Part shown: positions 25,760 through 33,860 of the stretch, in pieces | How positions within the stretch are numbered: position 1 is the first letter of the stretch | How the letters are laid out: each line of letters opens with the position of its first letter | From: Pukyongiella litopenaei | Lineage (GTDB): Bacteria > Pseudomonadota > Alphaproteobacteria > Rhodobacterales > Rhodobacteraceae | DNA length: 64,000 nucleotides | Assembly (NCBI RefSeq): GCF_003008555.2 | Contig: NZ_CP027665.1 | Span: forward strand, 1,302,001 to 1,366,000 | Direction of reading: 5' to 3' | Notes under the pieces: model-generated | Databases searched by the model: none | Seen by the model: only the letters and a program-made list of their open reading frames with translations | What the model was told of the DNA's origin: nothing | Translations under genes and position numbers: made by a program

Positions 25760-27067
25760 TCATGGGGTCGCGCCCAGCTCGAATTCCTCGTCGGGGAAAT
25801 ATTTAGCCAGCCGCACATCCGCGGCGCGGGCATGGCCCTCCATCCCCTCCAACCGGGCGATGCGCGCGGTGGCCTCGGCCACCGGCTTCATGCCCTCGCG
25901 GGTAGACCGCTGCCAGGTCACGACCTTCAGGTATTTGTGGACGCTCAGCCCGCCGGTATAGGCCGCCGCGCCCGAGGTGGGCAGCACATGGTTGGTGCCG
26001 GTCGCCTTGTCGCCGAAGGACACGGTGGTTTCCTCGCCCAGGAACAGCGATCCGTAGCAGGTCAGCCGGTTCAGCCACCAGTCCGGGTCATCGGCCTGCA
26101 CGGTCAGGTGTTCGGGCGCATAGTCATCCGACGTGGCGGCCATGTCCTCGCGGTCGGCGCAGAGGATCACCTCGGCATAGTCGCGCCAGGCCGCGGCGGC
26201 ATTGTCGCGGTTCAGCGGCGGCAGGTCGTCGATCAGCACCGGCACCCGCGCCAGCACCTCCTCGGCCAGGCGCCGGTCGTCGGTGACCAGCCAGACCGGC
26301 GAGTTGTAGCCATGTTCGGCCTGGCTCACCAGGTCGGTGGCGACGACATGCGGATCGGCGCCCGCATCCGCCAGGATCAGGCTGTCGGTGGGGCCCGCGA
26401 TCATGTCGATGCCGATCCGCCCGAACAGGATGCGCTTGGCCTCGGCGACATACTGGTTGCCCGGCCCGGCCAGGATCCTGGCCGGCGGCAGGCCGAACAG
26501 GCCAAAGGTCATCGCCGCGACCCCCTGCACCCCGCCCATGGCCAGGATGCGGTCGGCCCCGCTGAGATGGGCGGCATAGACGATCGCCGGGGCGATGCCG
26601 ATACCGGGGCGCGGCGGCGAACAGGCGGTGACATGGCCGCATCCGGCCACCCGCGCGGTGGTCACGGTCATGATCGCGCTGGCGACGTGGCTGTAGCGCC
26701 CGCCGGGCACATAGCAGCCGGCGGCATCGACCGGGATCGCCCGCTGCCCGACGGTCAGCCCCGGCACCACCTCGAGCTCCACATCCGCGATGGACGCCTT
26801 CTGCGCTTCGGCAAACCGGCGCACGTTGTCATGGGCAAAACGGATATCGCGTTTCAGCTGCTCGGGGACGCGCGCGCAGGCGGCCGCGATCTGCCGGTCG
26901 TCCAGCAGGATATCGCCGTCATAGCGGTCGAATTTCGCCGCGTAGCCCAGCGCCGCGGCCTCGCCGCCCTTCTCGATATCGTCGAGAATCGCCCGGACCG
27001 CGGCATGGACCTCGGGGGCGTCGGAACCGGCGGACAGGGTTGCCTTCTTGAGATATTCGCGGGTCAT
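25760..27067 (-). CDS. hpsN: sulfopropanediol 3-dehydrogenase, HisD-like
   Basis: A 435-residue member of the histidinol dehydrogenase family, which in HpsN oxidises (R)-2,3-dihydroxypropane-1-sulfonate to sulfolactate with two NAD+. Conserved features are VPGGRYSHVASAIMTVTTA, ILAGPGNQYVAEAKR, IAGPTDSLILAD and SQAEHGYNSPVWLVTDD. The EHGYNSP block is what I expect of HpsN, where true HisD has a different sequence. No other his gene is nearby and comDE follow, supporting the sulfonate role over histidine synthesis. The ATG at 27067 is favoured; the frame extends upstream without coding features. Confidence 0.85.
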   Translation of the reverse strand: MTREYLKKATLSAGSDAPEVHAAVRAILDDIEKGGEAAALGYAAKFDRYDGDILLDDRQIAAACARVPEQLKRDIRFAHDNVRRFAEAQKASIADVELEVVPGLTVGQRAIPVDAAGCYVPGGRYSHVASAIMTVTTARVAGCGHVTACSPPRPGIGIAPAIVYAAHLSGADRILAMGGVQGVAAMTFGLFGLPPARILAGPGNQYVAEAKRILFGRIGIDMIAGPTDSLILADAGADPHVVATDLVSQAEHGYNSPVWLVTDDRRLAEEVLARVPVLIDDLPPLNRDNAAAAWRDYAEVILCADREDMAATSDDYAPEHLTVQADDPDWWLNRLTCYGSLFLGEETTVSFGDKATGTNHVLPTSGAAAYTGGLSVHKYLKVVTWQRSTREGMKPVAEATARIARLEGMEGHARAADVRLAKYFPDEEFELGATP

Positions 27068-27161
27068 GAAACCGGTTCCCTGCCAGATTGCGGCGGGCAG
27101 GCCGCCCGCCCGCCACGACCAAAGCACGAAACCGGCGCCGGGAACAGAACCGATCTGCGGC

Positions 27162-27173
27162 CGGTTGCAACCG
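27162..27173. promoter_or_regulatory. CGGTTGCAACCG palindrome in the hpsN-exbB divergent region
   Basis: A perfect 12-bp palindrome centred about 100 bases upstream of hpsN and 90 bases upstream of exbB, in the only divergent promoter space for the sulfonate genes. Even-length palindromes with central GC of this sort are typical of LacI/GntR operators. No regulator gene is adjacent, so this is a candidate only. Confidence 0.4.
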
Positions 27174-27256
27174 CGGCCGCAGGGGCTAATTTTGGGGGCG
27201 GACAGCACCGGAGCCGCAATGCTACATATCCCGCGAACTGCCAACGGAGCGCGGCA

Positions 27257-27904
27257 ATGACACATCTATTCGAGGCCGTTCGAGAGGCCGTCGACCTCGG
27301 CGGGCCGGTCGTGGCCGTCCTGATCGTCATTTCGATCCTGACCCTGGCGCTGGTGCTCTACAAGCTGTGGCAGTTCTCGGCCGCCGGGGTCGGCCGGCAC
27401 CGGGCTTTGGGCGAAGCGGTGGCGCTGTGGGATGCGGGCGACCGGACAACCGCCCGCGACCGCCTGAGCGCCTCCACCAGCTACCTGGCGCCGGTCGTGG
27501 CGATGGGTTTTGCCGGCCCCGACGGTATCCGCGACCGGCTGCTGGCCGAGGCCGACACCCGGTTCGCCCGCCTCGAACGGGGGTTCCGTTTTCTCGACAC
27601 CGTGGCGCAGCTGGCCCCGCTGCTGGGGCTGTTCGGCACCGTCCTGGGCATGATCGACGCCTTCCGCGCGTTGCAGGAGGCCGGGGCGCAGGTCGATCCG
27701 TCGCTGCTGGCGGGCGGGATCTGGGTGGCGCTGCTGACCACGGCGGTCGGACTGGTCGTCGCGATGCCCACCTCGGCCGTGCTCAGCTGGCTCGAGGCGC
27801 GCATGGATGCCGAACGGGTGCTGGCCGAACGCGCGATCAACACGATCGGGAACCCGATCGGCCGCGCCGAACCCGCCGCCGATCCGGCCGCGCATCATGC
27901 CTAG
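27257..27904 (+). CDS. exbB: ExbB/TolQ/MotA-family proton channel protein
   Basis: A 215-residue inner-membrane protein with three hydrophobic segments: near residues 17-37, and the conserved pair LAPLLGLFGTVLGMIDAF and GGIWVALLTTAVGLVVAMPTS. It forms the proton-driven motor with ExbD that energises TonB. It begins a four-gene plus-strand unit with consecutive overlaps (exbB-exbD-exbD-tonB), divergent from hpsN. Confidence 0.9.
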   Translation: MTHLFEAVREAVDLGGPVVAVLIVISILTLALVLYKLWQFSAAGVGRHRALGEAVALWDAGDRTTARDRLSASTSYLAPVVAMGFAGPDGIRDRLLAEADTRFARLERGFRFLDTVAQLAPLLGLFGTVLGMIDAFRALQEAGAQVDPSLLAGGIWVALLTTAVGLVVAMPTSAVLSWLEARMDAERVLAERAINTIGNPIGRAEPAADPAAHHA

Positions 27905-28280
27905 GCGTCAGCGCCGTCGGCGGCGATTGTCGATGACATCGCTGATCGACATCATCTTTCTGCTGCTGCTGTTTTTCATGCTGACCTCGACATTCTCGCG
28001 GTTCGCCGAGGTCGAGCTTGCCGCGGCGGGCAGCGGCGGCGCGGTGTCGGGCGACATCCGCCCGCTGTTCCTGCGACTTGGCGCCGACGGCCTGAGCCTG
28101 AACGGCGACGAACTGGCGCTGGAGGATCTGGCCGGGCGGCTCGCGCAATCGGCCGGGCCCGAAACGACCACGCCCGTTCTCGTCAGTCTCGGGGACGGCG
28201 TGACCGCGCAGCGGCTGACCGACCTGCTGGTCGCGCTGCGCCCGGTCCGGGGTGTGGCGGTCACGGTGCTGGGGTCGTGA
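27897..28280 (+). CDS. exbD: ExbD/TolR-family biopolymer transport protein (first copy)
   Basis: 127 residues: an Arg-rich cytoplasmic N-terminus (MPRRQRRRRRLSMTSLID), one membrane helix with the essential Asp in LIDIIFLLLLFFMLTSTF, then a periplasmic domain ending VRGVAVTVLGS. It overlaps exbB by 8 bases and the second exbD by one base. Confidence 0.88.
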   Translation: MPRRQRRRRRLSMTSLIDIIFLLLLFFMLTSTFSRFAEVELAAAGSGGAVSGDIRPLFLRLGADGLSLNGDELALEDLAGRLAQSAGPETTTPVLVSLGDGVTAQRLTDLLVALRPVRGVAVTVLGS

Positions 28281-28666
28281 TGCGGGCGGCGGGGCGGCGC
28301 AGGTTTCGCGAACCGACCATCGCGCTGATCAACATCGTGTTCCTGATGCTGGTCTTCTTCATGGTGGCCGGCACGCTGGCGCAACCGCTGGACAGGTCGC
28401 TGCGGCTGGTGCGCACGCAGGACCTGGATGGCCGGGCGCCCCCCGACACGCTGGTCATCCATCCCGACGGGCGGCTGAGTTTCCGCGGCAACGACGTGGC
28501 AACGCCCGAAACCTATCTGGCCACGCTGGATGAAACCGACCGCGCCGAGATCCGGATCGTGCCCGACCGCGACCTGCCAGCAGGGCAACTGGTCGCCATC
28601 GCCCGCGCGCTGCAAGCGGCCGGGGCGGGGCGGATACTGGTCGTCACCGAACGGGGGCTGGAATGA
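28280..28666 (+). CDS. ExbD/TolR-family biopolymer transport protein (second copy)
   Basis: 128 residues with the same plan as the preceding copy: REPTIALINIVFLMLVFFMVAGTL as membrane helix (the usual Asp is replaced by Asn in LINIVF) and a short periplasmic domain. Loss of the proton-binding Asp in the ALINIVF segment, compared with SLIDIIF in the first copy, suggests that only one subunit type carries protons. The ATG at 28280 is used; a GTG three bases earlier is possible. Confidence 0.85.
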   Translation: MRAAGRRRFREPTIALINIVFLMLVFFMVAGTLAQPLDRSLRLVRTQDLDGRAPPDTLVIHPDGRLSFRGNDVATPETYLATLDETDRAEIRIVPDRDLPAGQLVAIARALQAAGAGRILVVTERGLE

Positions 28667-29613
28667 TCCCCGCGTCACGCGCCGGAATGGGTGCCGCGCT
28701 GCTGCTGGCCGTGGCCGCGCATGGGGCGGTTCTGGTCGGCCTGCATGACGCGGACCGGGTCGAGATCGAAGGCAGCCCCGGCACGGCTCCGGCGCGTATC
28801 GGCACCGGCTTCGCCGATCTGGTCGCGGGCACGCTGTCGCCGGTGCCGCCCGACCGGACCCGCGACGCGGAAACCACCGATCCGATCCGGCCCGTTCCGG
28901 TGGAAACCATCACCCACGCGGAACCGGCGCCGCCAGCCCCGCCGGTCCTGACCGCCGCCGATCCGCTGCAACCGGTTCCGGTGCCCGCCCCGCCCGTGCT
29001 GCCCGCGCCTGCGCCCGGACCGGTTTCGGCGCCCGCGCTGGAGCGCCTCGCCGCGTTGCCGCCGGAAACCGTGGCGCTGCCGGATGTGCCGCCGCCAGCC
29101 GCGGCGCCAGACCCGGCGACCTCGGCGGCCTCGGCGGTCGCGGCCTCGCCGCGCCCGGTTGCCCGCCAGCCCGATCTCGCACCGGTTCCGAAACCGCAGA
29201 CCCCCGCAAAGCAGCCGCCCCGCCAGCCGCCACCCAGGGCGCAACCGGCCGGGAACGCGAACCGCGACCAGGCGGCGGGATCGGTCACCGGCCAGGCGGC
29301 GGCGAAATCGTCGCGCAGCGGCGCGGCGGCCAGGGGGGCCGAACAGGGCAATGCCGCCGCCAGTTCCTATCCCGGCCGGGTGATGCGCAAGATCTCGCGC
29401 GTCTCGAAACCCCGCGTGGGCGTGCGCGGCAAGGCGGTCATCGCCTTTACCATCGCTGCGAACGGGGGGCTTTCGGGGGTGTCGGTGGCCAAGAGCTCGG
29501 GCTCGGCCAGGCTGGACGCCGCCGCCCTGCAGGTGGTGCGCCGAGCCGCGCCCTTTCCCGCCCCGCCCCGCAACGCGCGGCGCAGCTTCACCATCAGCAT
29601 CGTCGGCCGCTGA
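28663..29613 (+). CDS. tonB: TonB-family energy transducer
   Basis: 316 residues: N-terminal membrane anchor (AALLLAVAAHGAVLVGLH), a long Pro/Ala-rich periplasm-spanning region (about residues 80-200), and a C-terminal TonB domain with YPGRVMRKISR, VGVRGKAVIAFTI, ANGGLSGVSVAKSSGSARLDAAALQ and PFPAPP. It couples the proton-motive force to outer-membrane receptors. No TonB-dependent receptor gene is adjacent, so the cargo is unknown. Confidence 0.88.
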   Translation: MIPASRAGMGAALLLAVAAHGAVLVGLHDADRVEIEGSPGTAPARIGTGFADLVAGTLSPVPPDRTRDAETTDPIRPVPVETITHAEPAPPAPPVLTAADPLQPVPVPAPPVLPAPAPGPVSAPALERLAALPPETVALPDVPPPAAAPDPATSAASAVAASPRPVARQPDLAPVPKPQTPAKQPPRQPPPRAQPAGNANRDQAAGSVTGQAAAKSSRSGAAARGAEQGNAAASSYPGRVMRKISRVSKPRVGVRGKAVIAFTIAANGGLSGVSVAKSSGSARLDAAALQVVRRAAPFPAPPRNARRSFTISIVGR

Positions 29614-29622
29614 TCGCGGCGG

Positions 29623-30057
29623 TCAGCGCCTGGCTGCCGCCACCCTGTGCAACAGGACGCTGCATGGCGCGTGCCGGGCGATCTGCGCCGCATGGGTGCC
29701 CAGCGAGGTGTGGCGGCTGTCGCTGCGGGTCGCGTTGATCACGATCAGGTCGGCACCGATGTCCTGGGCCAGCAGCATCGCCTGTTCGCCGATGCCACCG
29801 CGCAGGACATGGGTGGCCACGCCCTCCAGCCCGGCCTCGGCAACCAGCCCGGCGAGTTCAGATCTCGCGCGGTCGGCGGCGGCCTTCTGGCTGTCCGCGG
29901 AGACATAGGGCTCGACATAGCTGTAGAACCCGTAGGGCATCACATAGGCCACATGCAGATCGGCCCGGTCATGGCTGTCCCGCGCATCGCGCAGCAGCGC
30001 CAGCGCGCTGTCCCGGTGCGCGATGTCGACAAGGACGAGGATCGTGTCCGCTTTCAT
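29623..30057 (-). CDS. universal stress protein of a TRAP transporter operon
   Basis: 144 residues with the UspA fold: TILVLVDIAHRDSAL at the start, a central GVATHVLRGGIGEQ, and the C-terminal DLIVINATRSDSRHTSLGTHAAQIARHAPCSVLLHR, whose nucleotide loop is a variant of G-x2-G-x9-G-S/T. It lies 7 bases after dctM. A USP in a TRAP operon is known from TeaD, which modulates the ectoine transporter TeaABC. A similar regulatory role is inferred. Confidence 0.85.
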   Translation of the reverse strand: MKADTILVLVDIAHRDSALALLRDARDSHDRADLHVAYVMPYGFYSYVEPYVSADSQKAAADRARSELAGLVAEAGLEGVATHVLRGGIGEQAMLLAQDIGADLIVINATRSDSRHTSLGTHAAQIARHAPCSVLLHRVAAARR

Positions 30058-30064
30058 GTCTGCC

Positions 30065-31363
30065 TCACTTGCTCAGCACGCCGGGCAGCCAGGTGGCCAG
30101 CCCCGGCACCAGGACCAGAATGACGACAAAGACGCACATCACCACGAACATCGGGAACGAGGCCCGCGAGATGAACCCCATGTCGCGCCCGGTCATGCCC
30201 TGCAACACGAACAGGTTGAACCCGATCGGCGGCGTGATCTGCGCCATCTCGACCACGATCATCAGGTAGACGCCGAACCACAGCATGTCGAACCCGGCGG
30301 CCCGCACCATCGGTTCGATCACCGCCATCGTCAGCACGATCGAGCTGAGTCCGTCGAGAAAGCAGCCCAGAACGATATAGAACAGCGTCAGGATCGCGAT
30401 CAGCGCCAGCGGCGACAGCTGCCAGCTTTCGATGGTTTCGGCCAGCGCGCGCGGAATGCCGGTGAAACCCATCGCCAGCGACAGGAACCCGGCCCCCATC
30501 AGGATCAGCATGATCATCGCCGTGGTCCGCACCGATCCGATCACGCTCGCCACGAAACTGTCGCGGGTCAGGCTGCGCTGCCACGCGGACAGAATCAGCG
30601 ATCCCAGCACGCCCAGCGCGGCGGCCTCGGTCGCGGTGGCGATGCCGCTGTAGATCGACCCGATCACCGCCGCGATCAGCAGCAGGACCGGAACCAGGTC
30701 GACCAGGCGCTGCGCCAGGCCGGACATGTCGAAATCCTGAACCGGGTTGAAGGTGGACCGGTTCAGCAGCGACCACAGCACGATATAGGCCATGAACATC
30801 AGCGCCAGCGCGAGCCCGGGTATCATCGCCGCCATGAACAGCTTGGAGATGCTTTCATTGACCGTGACGCCGAAGATGATCATCGAGATCGACGGCGGGA
30901 TCAGCAGGCCGAGCGTGCCCGCGCCCGACAGGGTGCCGATGATCATGTGTTCGGGATAGTTGCGCCGGCTGAGTTCGGGTATCGACATCTTGCCGACCGT
31001 CGCCACGGTGGCGGCGGACGACCCGGAAATCGCCGCGAACACCGCCGAGGCGCCGACATTGACATGCAGCAGGCCGCCCGGCAGGCGGCGCAGGAACGGG
31101 GCCAGCCCGCGGAACAGCGTCTCGCTCAGCTTGGTGCGGAACAGGATCTCGCCCATCCAGATGAACAGCGGCAGCGCGGTGAGCGTCCAGGACGACTGTT
31201 CGCCCCAGATCGTCACCGCCATCGCGTCGCCGATGGGAACCGAGGTGAACAGCGCCATGCCCAGGATGGCCGTCACCAGCAGCGACACCCCGACCCAGAC
31301 CCCCAGCCCCAGCAGGACGAACAGGGTCGACAGGAATATGATGATGGACAGTGCTTCGCTCAT
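30065..31363 (-). CDS. dctM: TRAP transporter large permease subunit
   Basis: 432 residues, multi-spanning. DctM-family features are FIWMGEILFRTKLSE, GGLLHVNVGASAVFAAISGSSAATVATVG and GTLSGAGTLGLLIPPSISMIIFG, each in the usual order. It uses a Na+ or proton gradient to import an organic anion delivered by DctP. The ATG overlaps the dctQ stop (ATGA). Confidence 0.95.
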   Translation of the reverse strand: MSEALSIIIFLSTLFVLLGLGVWVGVSLLVTAILGMALFTSVPIGDAMAVTIWGEQSSWTLTALPLFIWMGEILFRTKLSETLFRGLAPFLRRLPGGLLHVNVGASAVFAAISGSSAATVATVGKMSIPELSRRNYPEHMIIGTLSGAGTLGLLIPPSISMIIFGVTVNESISKLFMAAMIPGLALALMFMAYIVLWSLLNRSTFNPVQDFDMSGLAQRLVDLVPVLLLIAAVIGSIYSGIATATEAAALGVLGSLILSAWQRSLTRDSFVASVIGSVRTTAMIMLILMGAGFLSLAMGFTGIPRALAETIESWQLSPLALIAILTLFYIVLGCFLDGLSSIVLTMAVIEPMVRAAGFDMLWFGVYLMIVVEMAQITPPIGFNLFVLQGMTGRDMGFISRASFPMFVVMCVFVVILVLVPGLATWLPGVLSK

Positions 31364-31890
31364 ACCTCGTTCGGCCCCTCGTGCCCGCTGGTTTCGGGAT
31401 TGACCGCGTCATAGTCGAACAGGGCCTGTATCAGCGTGTGCAGCACCGACAGCGCCAGCAGCGCGGCGCCGAACGCGACCGGCGTCTGCGGCATCCAGAG
31501 CAGCACCGCGTCCGCGCCTTCGCTGCGTTCGCCGAAATCGTAGCTGTCATGGGTCAGCCGCGCGAGGTAATAGGCGAGATAGGCGGTCGCCCCGGACATG
31601 ATCGCCAGGCACAGGATCTCGATCACCCGGCGCGGGGTGCCGATGATCTTCTGGACCAGCAGCTGCACCCGGATATGGCCATTGGTGCGGAACGTGTCGG
31701 CCAGCGCCAGGAAGGTGGCCGTGGCCATGACGTAGCCGGCGAAATCGGTGGCCCCGCCGGCATAGAGCCCCAGCAGCCGGGCCAAGATGCTGTAGAGCAC
31801 CAGCAGGCAGAGGCAGACCAGACCGACCCCGGCGAGCAGGCCGCCGAGCCGGTAGATGCCATCCAGAAATGACGATAGGCTGCGCATCAT
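31360..31890 (-). CDS. dctQ: TRAP transporter small permease subunit
   Basis: 176 residues with four hydrophobic segments (residues 14-33 first) and the DctQ-type FAGYVMATATFLALADTFRTNGHIRVQLL, shortened here. It joins DctM to form the membrane unit. It sits 75 bases after dctP. Confidence 0.92.
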   Translation of the reverse strand: MMRSLSSFLDGIYRLGGLLAGVGLVCLCLLVLYSILARLLGLYAGGATDFAGYVMATATFLALADTFRTNGHIRVQLLVQKIIGTPRRVIEILCLAIMSGATAYLAYYLARLTHDSYDFGERSEGADAVLLWMPQTPVAFGAALLALSVLHTLIQALFDYDAVNPETSGHEGPNEV

Positions 31891-31965
31891 CCTTGCTCCT
31901 GTTTCAATGAACGGAGAATTTCCGGGCCGCCCCCGCGATGGGCGCAGCCCGGACCGGAACGATGC

Positions 31966-32934
31966 TCAGTTCATGGCCTCGTAGGCATCCAGAACCGCCT
32001 GGCCCTTTTCGCCGGCGCGTTCGGCCCACTGGGCCTTGATCTCGGCGCCGACCTGTTCGAACGCGGCCTGGACCTCGGGCGGCAGCGTGCCGACGGTCAT
32101 GTCATTGGCCGTGAACTGCTCGACATACCAGCCATCCAGTTCCTCGGCCTTGGCCCAGCATTTTTCCTCGGCATTGGCGGCGGCGGTGTTGATCGCCTCC
32201 CGGGTGGCATCATCGAGCCCCGCCCAGGCCTTGCCGTTGACAATGACCATGTTGCGCGGCAGCCAGGCCTTCACGTCGTAGTAATACGAAACATGTTCCC
32301 AGAGCTTGCGGTCATAGCCGGTCGCCCCCGACGAGATCATCGACTGCGCGGTGCCGGTGGCAAAGGCCTGCGCCAGTTCCGCCGCCTCGACCTTGGTCGG
32401 CACCATGCCGAGACCCTCGGCCATCTTCGAGGTGGTGGCGTTGTAGGCGCGGAACTTCATCCCCGCCAGCGCATCGAGATCGGTGGCTTCCCGGACCGAA
32501 TAGAACCCCTGCGGCGGCCACGGGCAGGAATAGAGGAAATGCAGCCGCGCCTCCTCCAGCGTCTCGATCAGCGCCGGGCGCGACGCGTCATAGAGTTTCC
32601 GCGCGCCGTCAAAGCCGGTGGCCAGGAACGGGACGCTGTCCACCTCGTAGAGCGCATCGTCATTGCCCAGCGCGGAAATCAGCCGTTCGCCGATCGGGGT
32701 CAGCCCCTTGCGGACCGCGCCGAAGATCTCGGAACCGCCGAACAGCGACCCGCCGGGATGGGTCACGATTTCCAGGTCGGTATTCGCGGTCACCTCGGCG
32801 GCGAACTCGGCCGCGATCTCGGAATGGTAGTTGGTGGCGGCATAGGCCAGCGCCATGTCCCATTTTTCCGCAGAAGCCGCCCCGCATGCGAATGCGGCAA
32901 AGGTGGCGGCGATCATGCCTGTCTTGACTGTCAT
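31966..32934 (-). CDS. dctP: TRAP transporter substrate-binding protein (DctP type)
   Basis: 322 residues with a signal peptide (ATFAAFACGAASA). DctP-fold features are AYAATNYHSEIAAEFAAEV, PGGSLFGGSEIFGAVRKG, the central GMKFRAYNATTSKMAEGLG with the conserved Arg that clamps a carboxylate, and MISSGATGYDRKLWEHVSYYYD. A carboxylated substrate is likely. The divergent Asp/Glu-racemase-family gene hints at an amino-acid-like or hydroxy-acid substrate. The DHPS genes 5 kb away are another possible connection. Confidence 0.92.
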   Translation of the reverse strand: MTVKTGMIAATFAAFACGAASAEKWDMALAYAATNYHSEIAAEFAAEVTANTDLEIVTHPGGSLFGGSEIFGAVRKGLTPIGERLISALGNDDALYEVDSVPFLATGFDGARKLYDASRPALIETLEEARLHFLYSCPWPPQGFYSVREATDLDALAGMKFRAYNATTSKMAEGLGMVPTKVEAAELAQAFATGTAQSMISSGATGYDRKLWEHVSYYYDVKAWLPRNMVIVNGKAWAGLDDATREAINTAAANAEEKCWAKAEELDGWYVEQFTANDMTVGTLPPEVQAAFEQVGAEIKAQWAERAGEKGQAVLDAYEAMN

Positions 32935-33030
32935 CGGCTGGGTTCCCTGTCCTGTGTGTTGGATTGCTTATGGGCGGCATTAGACGCCGAATGGCGCCTT
33001 CTGGCAACAACGGCGCGAAATCGCGGGCAA

Positions 33031-33060
33031 CCGGCCCGATCTGGCCCGATCTGGCCCGAA
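33031..33060. repeat. three 10-bp tandem repeats in a divergent promoter region
   Basis: CCGGCCCGAT, CTGGCCCGAT and CTGGCCCGAA follow each other without gap, between dctP and the racemase gene. One turn of helix per unit could align regulator contacts on one face. Replication slippage is the plain alternative. Confidence 0.5.
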
Positions 33061-33137
33061 AACGCCCGCACGCATCCCGGTGTTTCCCGCGCGCGGCGCG
33101 CGTATTAGGGTGACACGACCCTGACGAACGAGACCCG

Positions 33138-33860
33138 ATGGCACGGCTTGGTATCCTGTCGCTCGACACCGCCTTTCCCCGAATCGCCGGCGATGTCGGC
33201 TGTGCGGAGAGCTATCCGTTCCCCTGCGACATCGAGATCGTCGCGGGCGCCGACAGTCCCGACATCGTCAGGGACCGGGCGCCCGCGCCCGCCCTGCTGG
33301 ACCGGTTCGCCCACGCCGCCCGCGCGCTCGAGGGCCGGGGCGCGACCGCGATCGTGTCCACCTGCGGGTTCCTGGTGTCGGCACAGGCGCGGATCGCCGC
33401 CGAGGTGACAGTGCCGGTGATGCTGTCATCGCTGTCGCTCTGCCCCGTCATCCGCGCCACCTGTCCCGGCCGCATCGGCATCCTCACCGCCTCGCGCGGG
33501 GCGCTGGGACCGGGGGCATTGGCGGCGGCGGGCATCGCCCCGCAGGAGGTCGCCATTGCCGGGCTCGAACATGACGCGATCTTTGCCGGAACCTTCCTGG
33601 CGGCGCGAACGGCGCAGGCGACCGGGATCGACCGGGCCGCGATGGAGCGGACCGTCGTCGCCGCCGCGCGCGACCTTGTTGCCGGCAACCCCGATCTCGG
33701 CGCGATCCTGCTGGAATGCGGCAATCTCCCGCCCTATGCCGAGGCGATCCGCGCGGCGACCGGCCTGCCGGTCTTTCACCTGGTCGATGCGGCCCACTGG
33801 CTGGTCCGCGCGGCCGCCGACCGGCGACCGGCGCTCAGCCCTGGTGCCGGACACGCCTGA
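33138..33860 (+). CDS. aspartate/glutamate racemase family protein
   Basis: 240 residues with the two pseudo-symmetric cysteines of the family: STCGFLVSAQ (about C74) and LLECGNLPPYA (about C194). Members act on Asp, Glu, hydantoins or maleate. The first residues LGILSLDTAFPRIAGDVG are of the AroM/hydantoin-racemase-like branch. The substrate is unknown. It is divergent from the TRAP operon, and its 3' end overlaps the 3' end of the lysR gene by 26 bases. Confidence 0.82.
   Translation: MARLGILSLDTAFPRIAGDVGCAESYPFPCDIEIVAGADSPDIVRDRAPAPALLDRFAHAARALEGRGATAIVSTCGFLVSAQARIAAEVTVPVMLSSLSLCPVIRATCPGRIGILTASRGALGPGALAAAGIAPQEVAIAGLEHDAIFAGTFLAARTAQATGIDRAAMERTVVAAARDLVAGNPDLGAILLECGNLPPYAEAIRAATGLPVFHLVDAAHWLVRAAADRRPALSPGAGHA

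Noticed and set aside
25694-27256. N-terminal extension of exbB in a 736-residue frame
   Set aside because: It is antisense to hpsN. ExbB homology begins exactly at ATG 27257.
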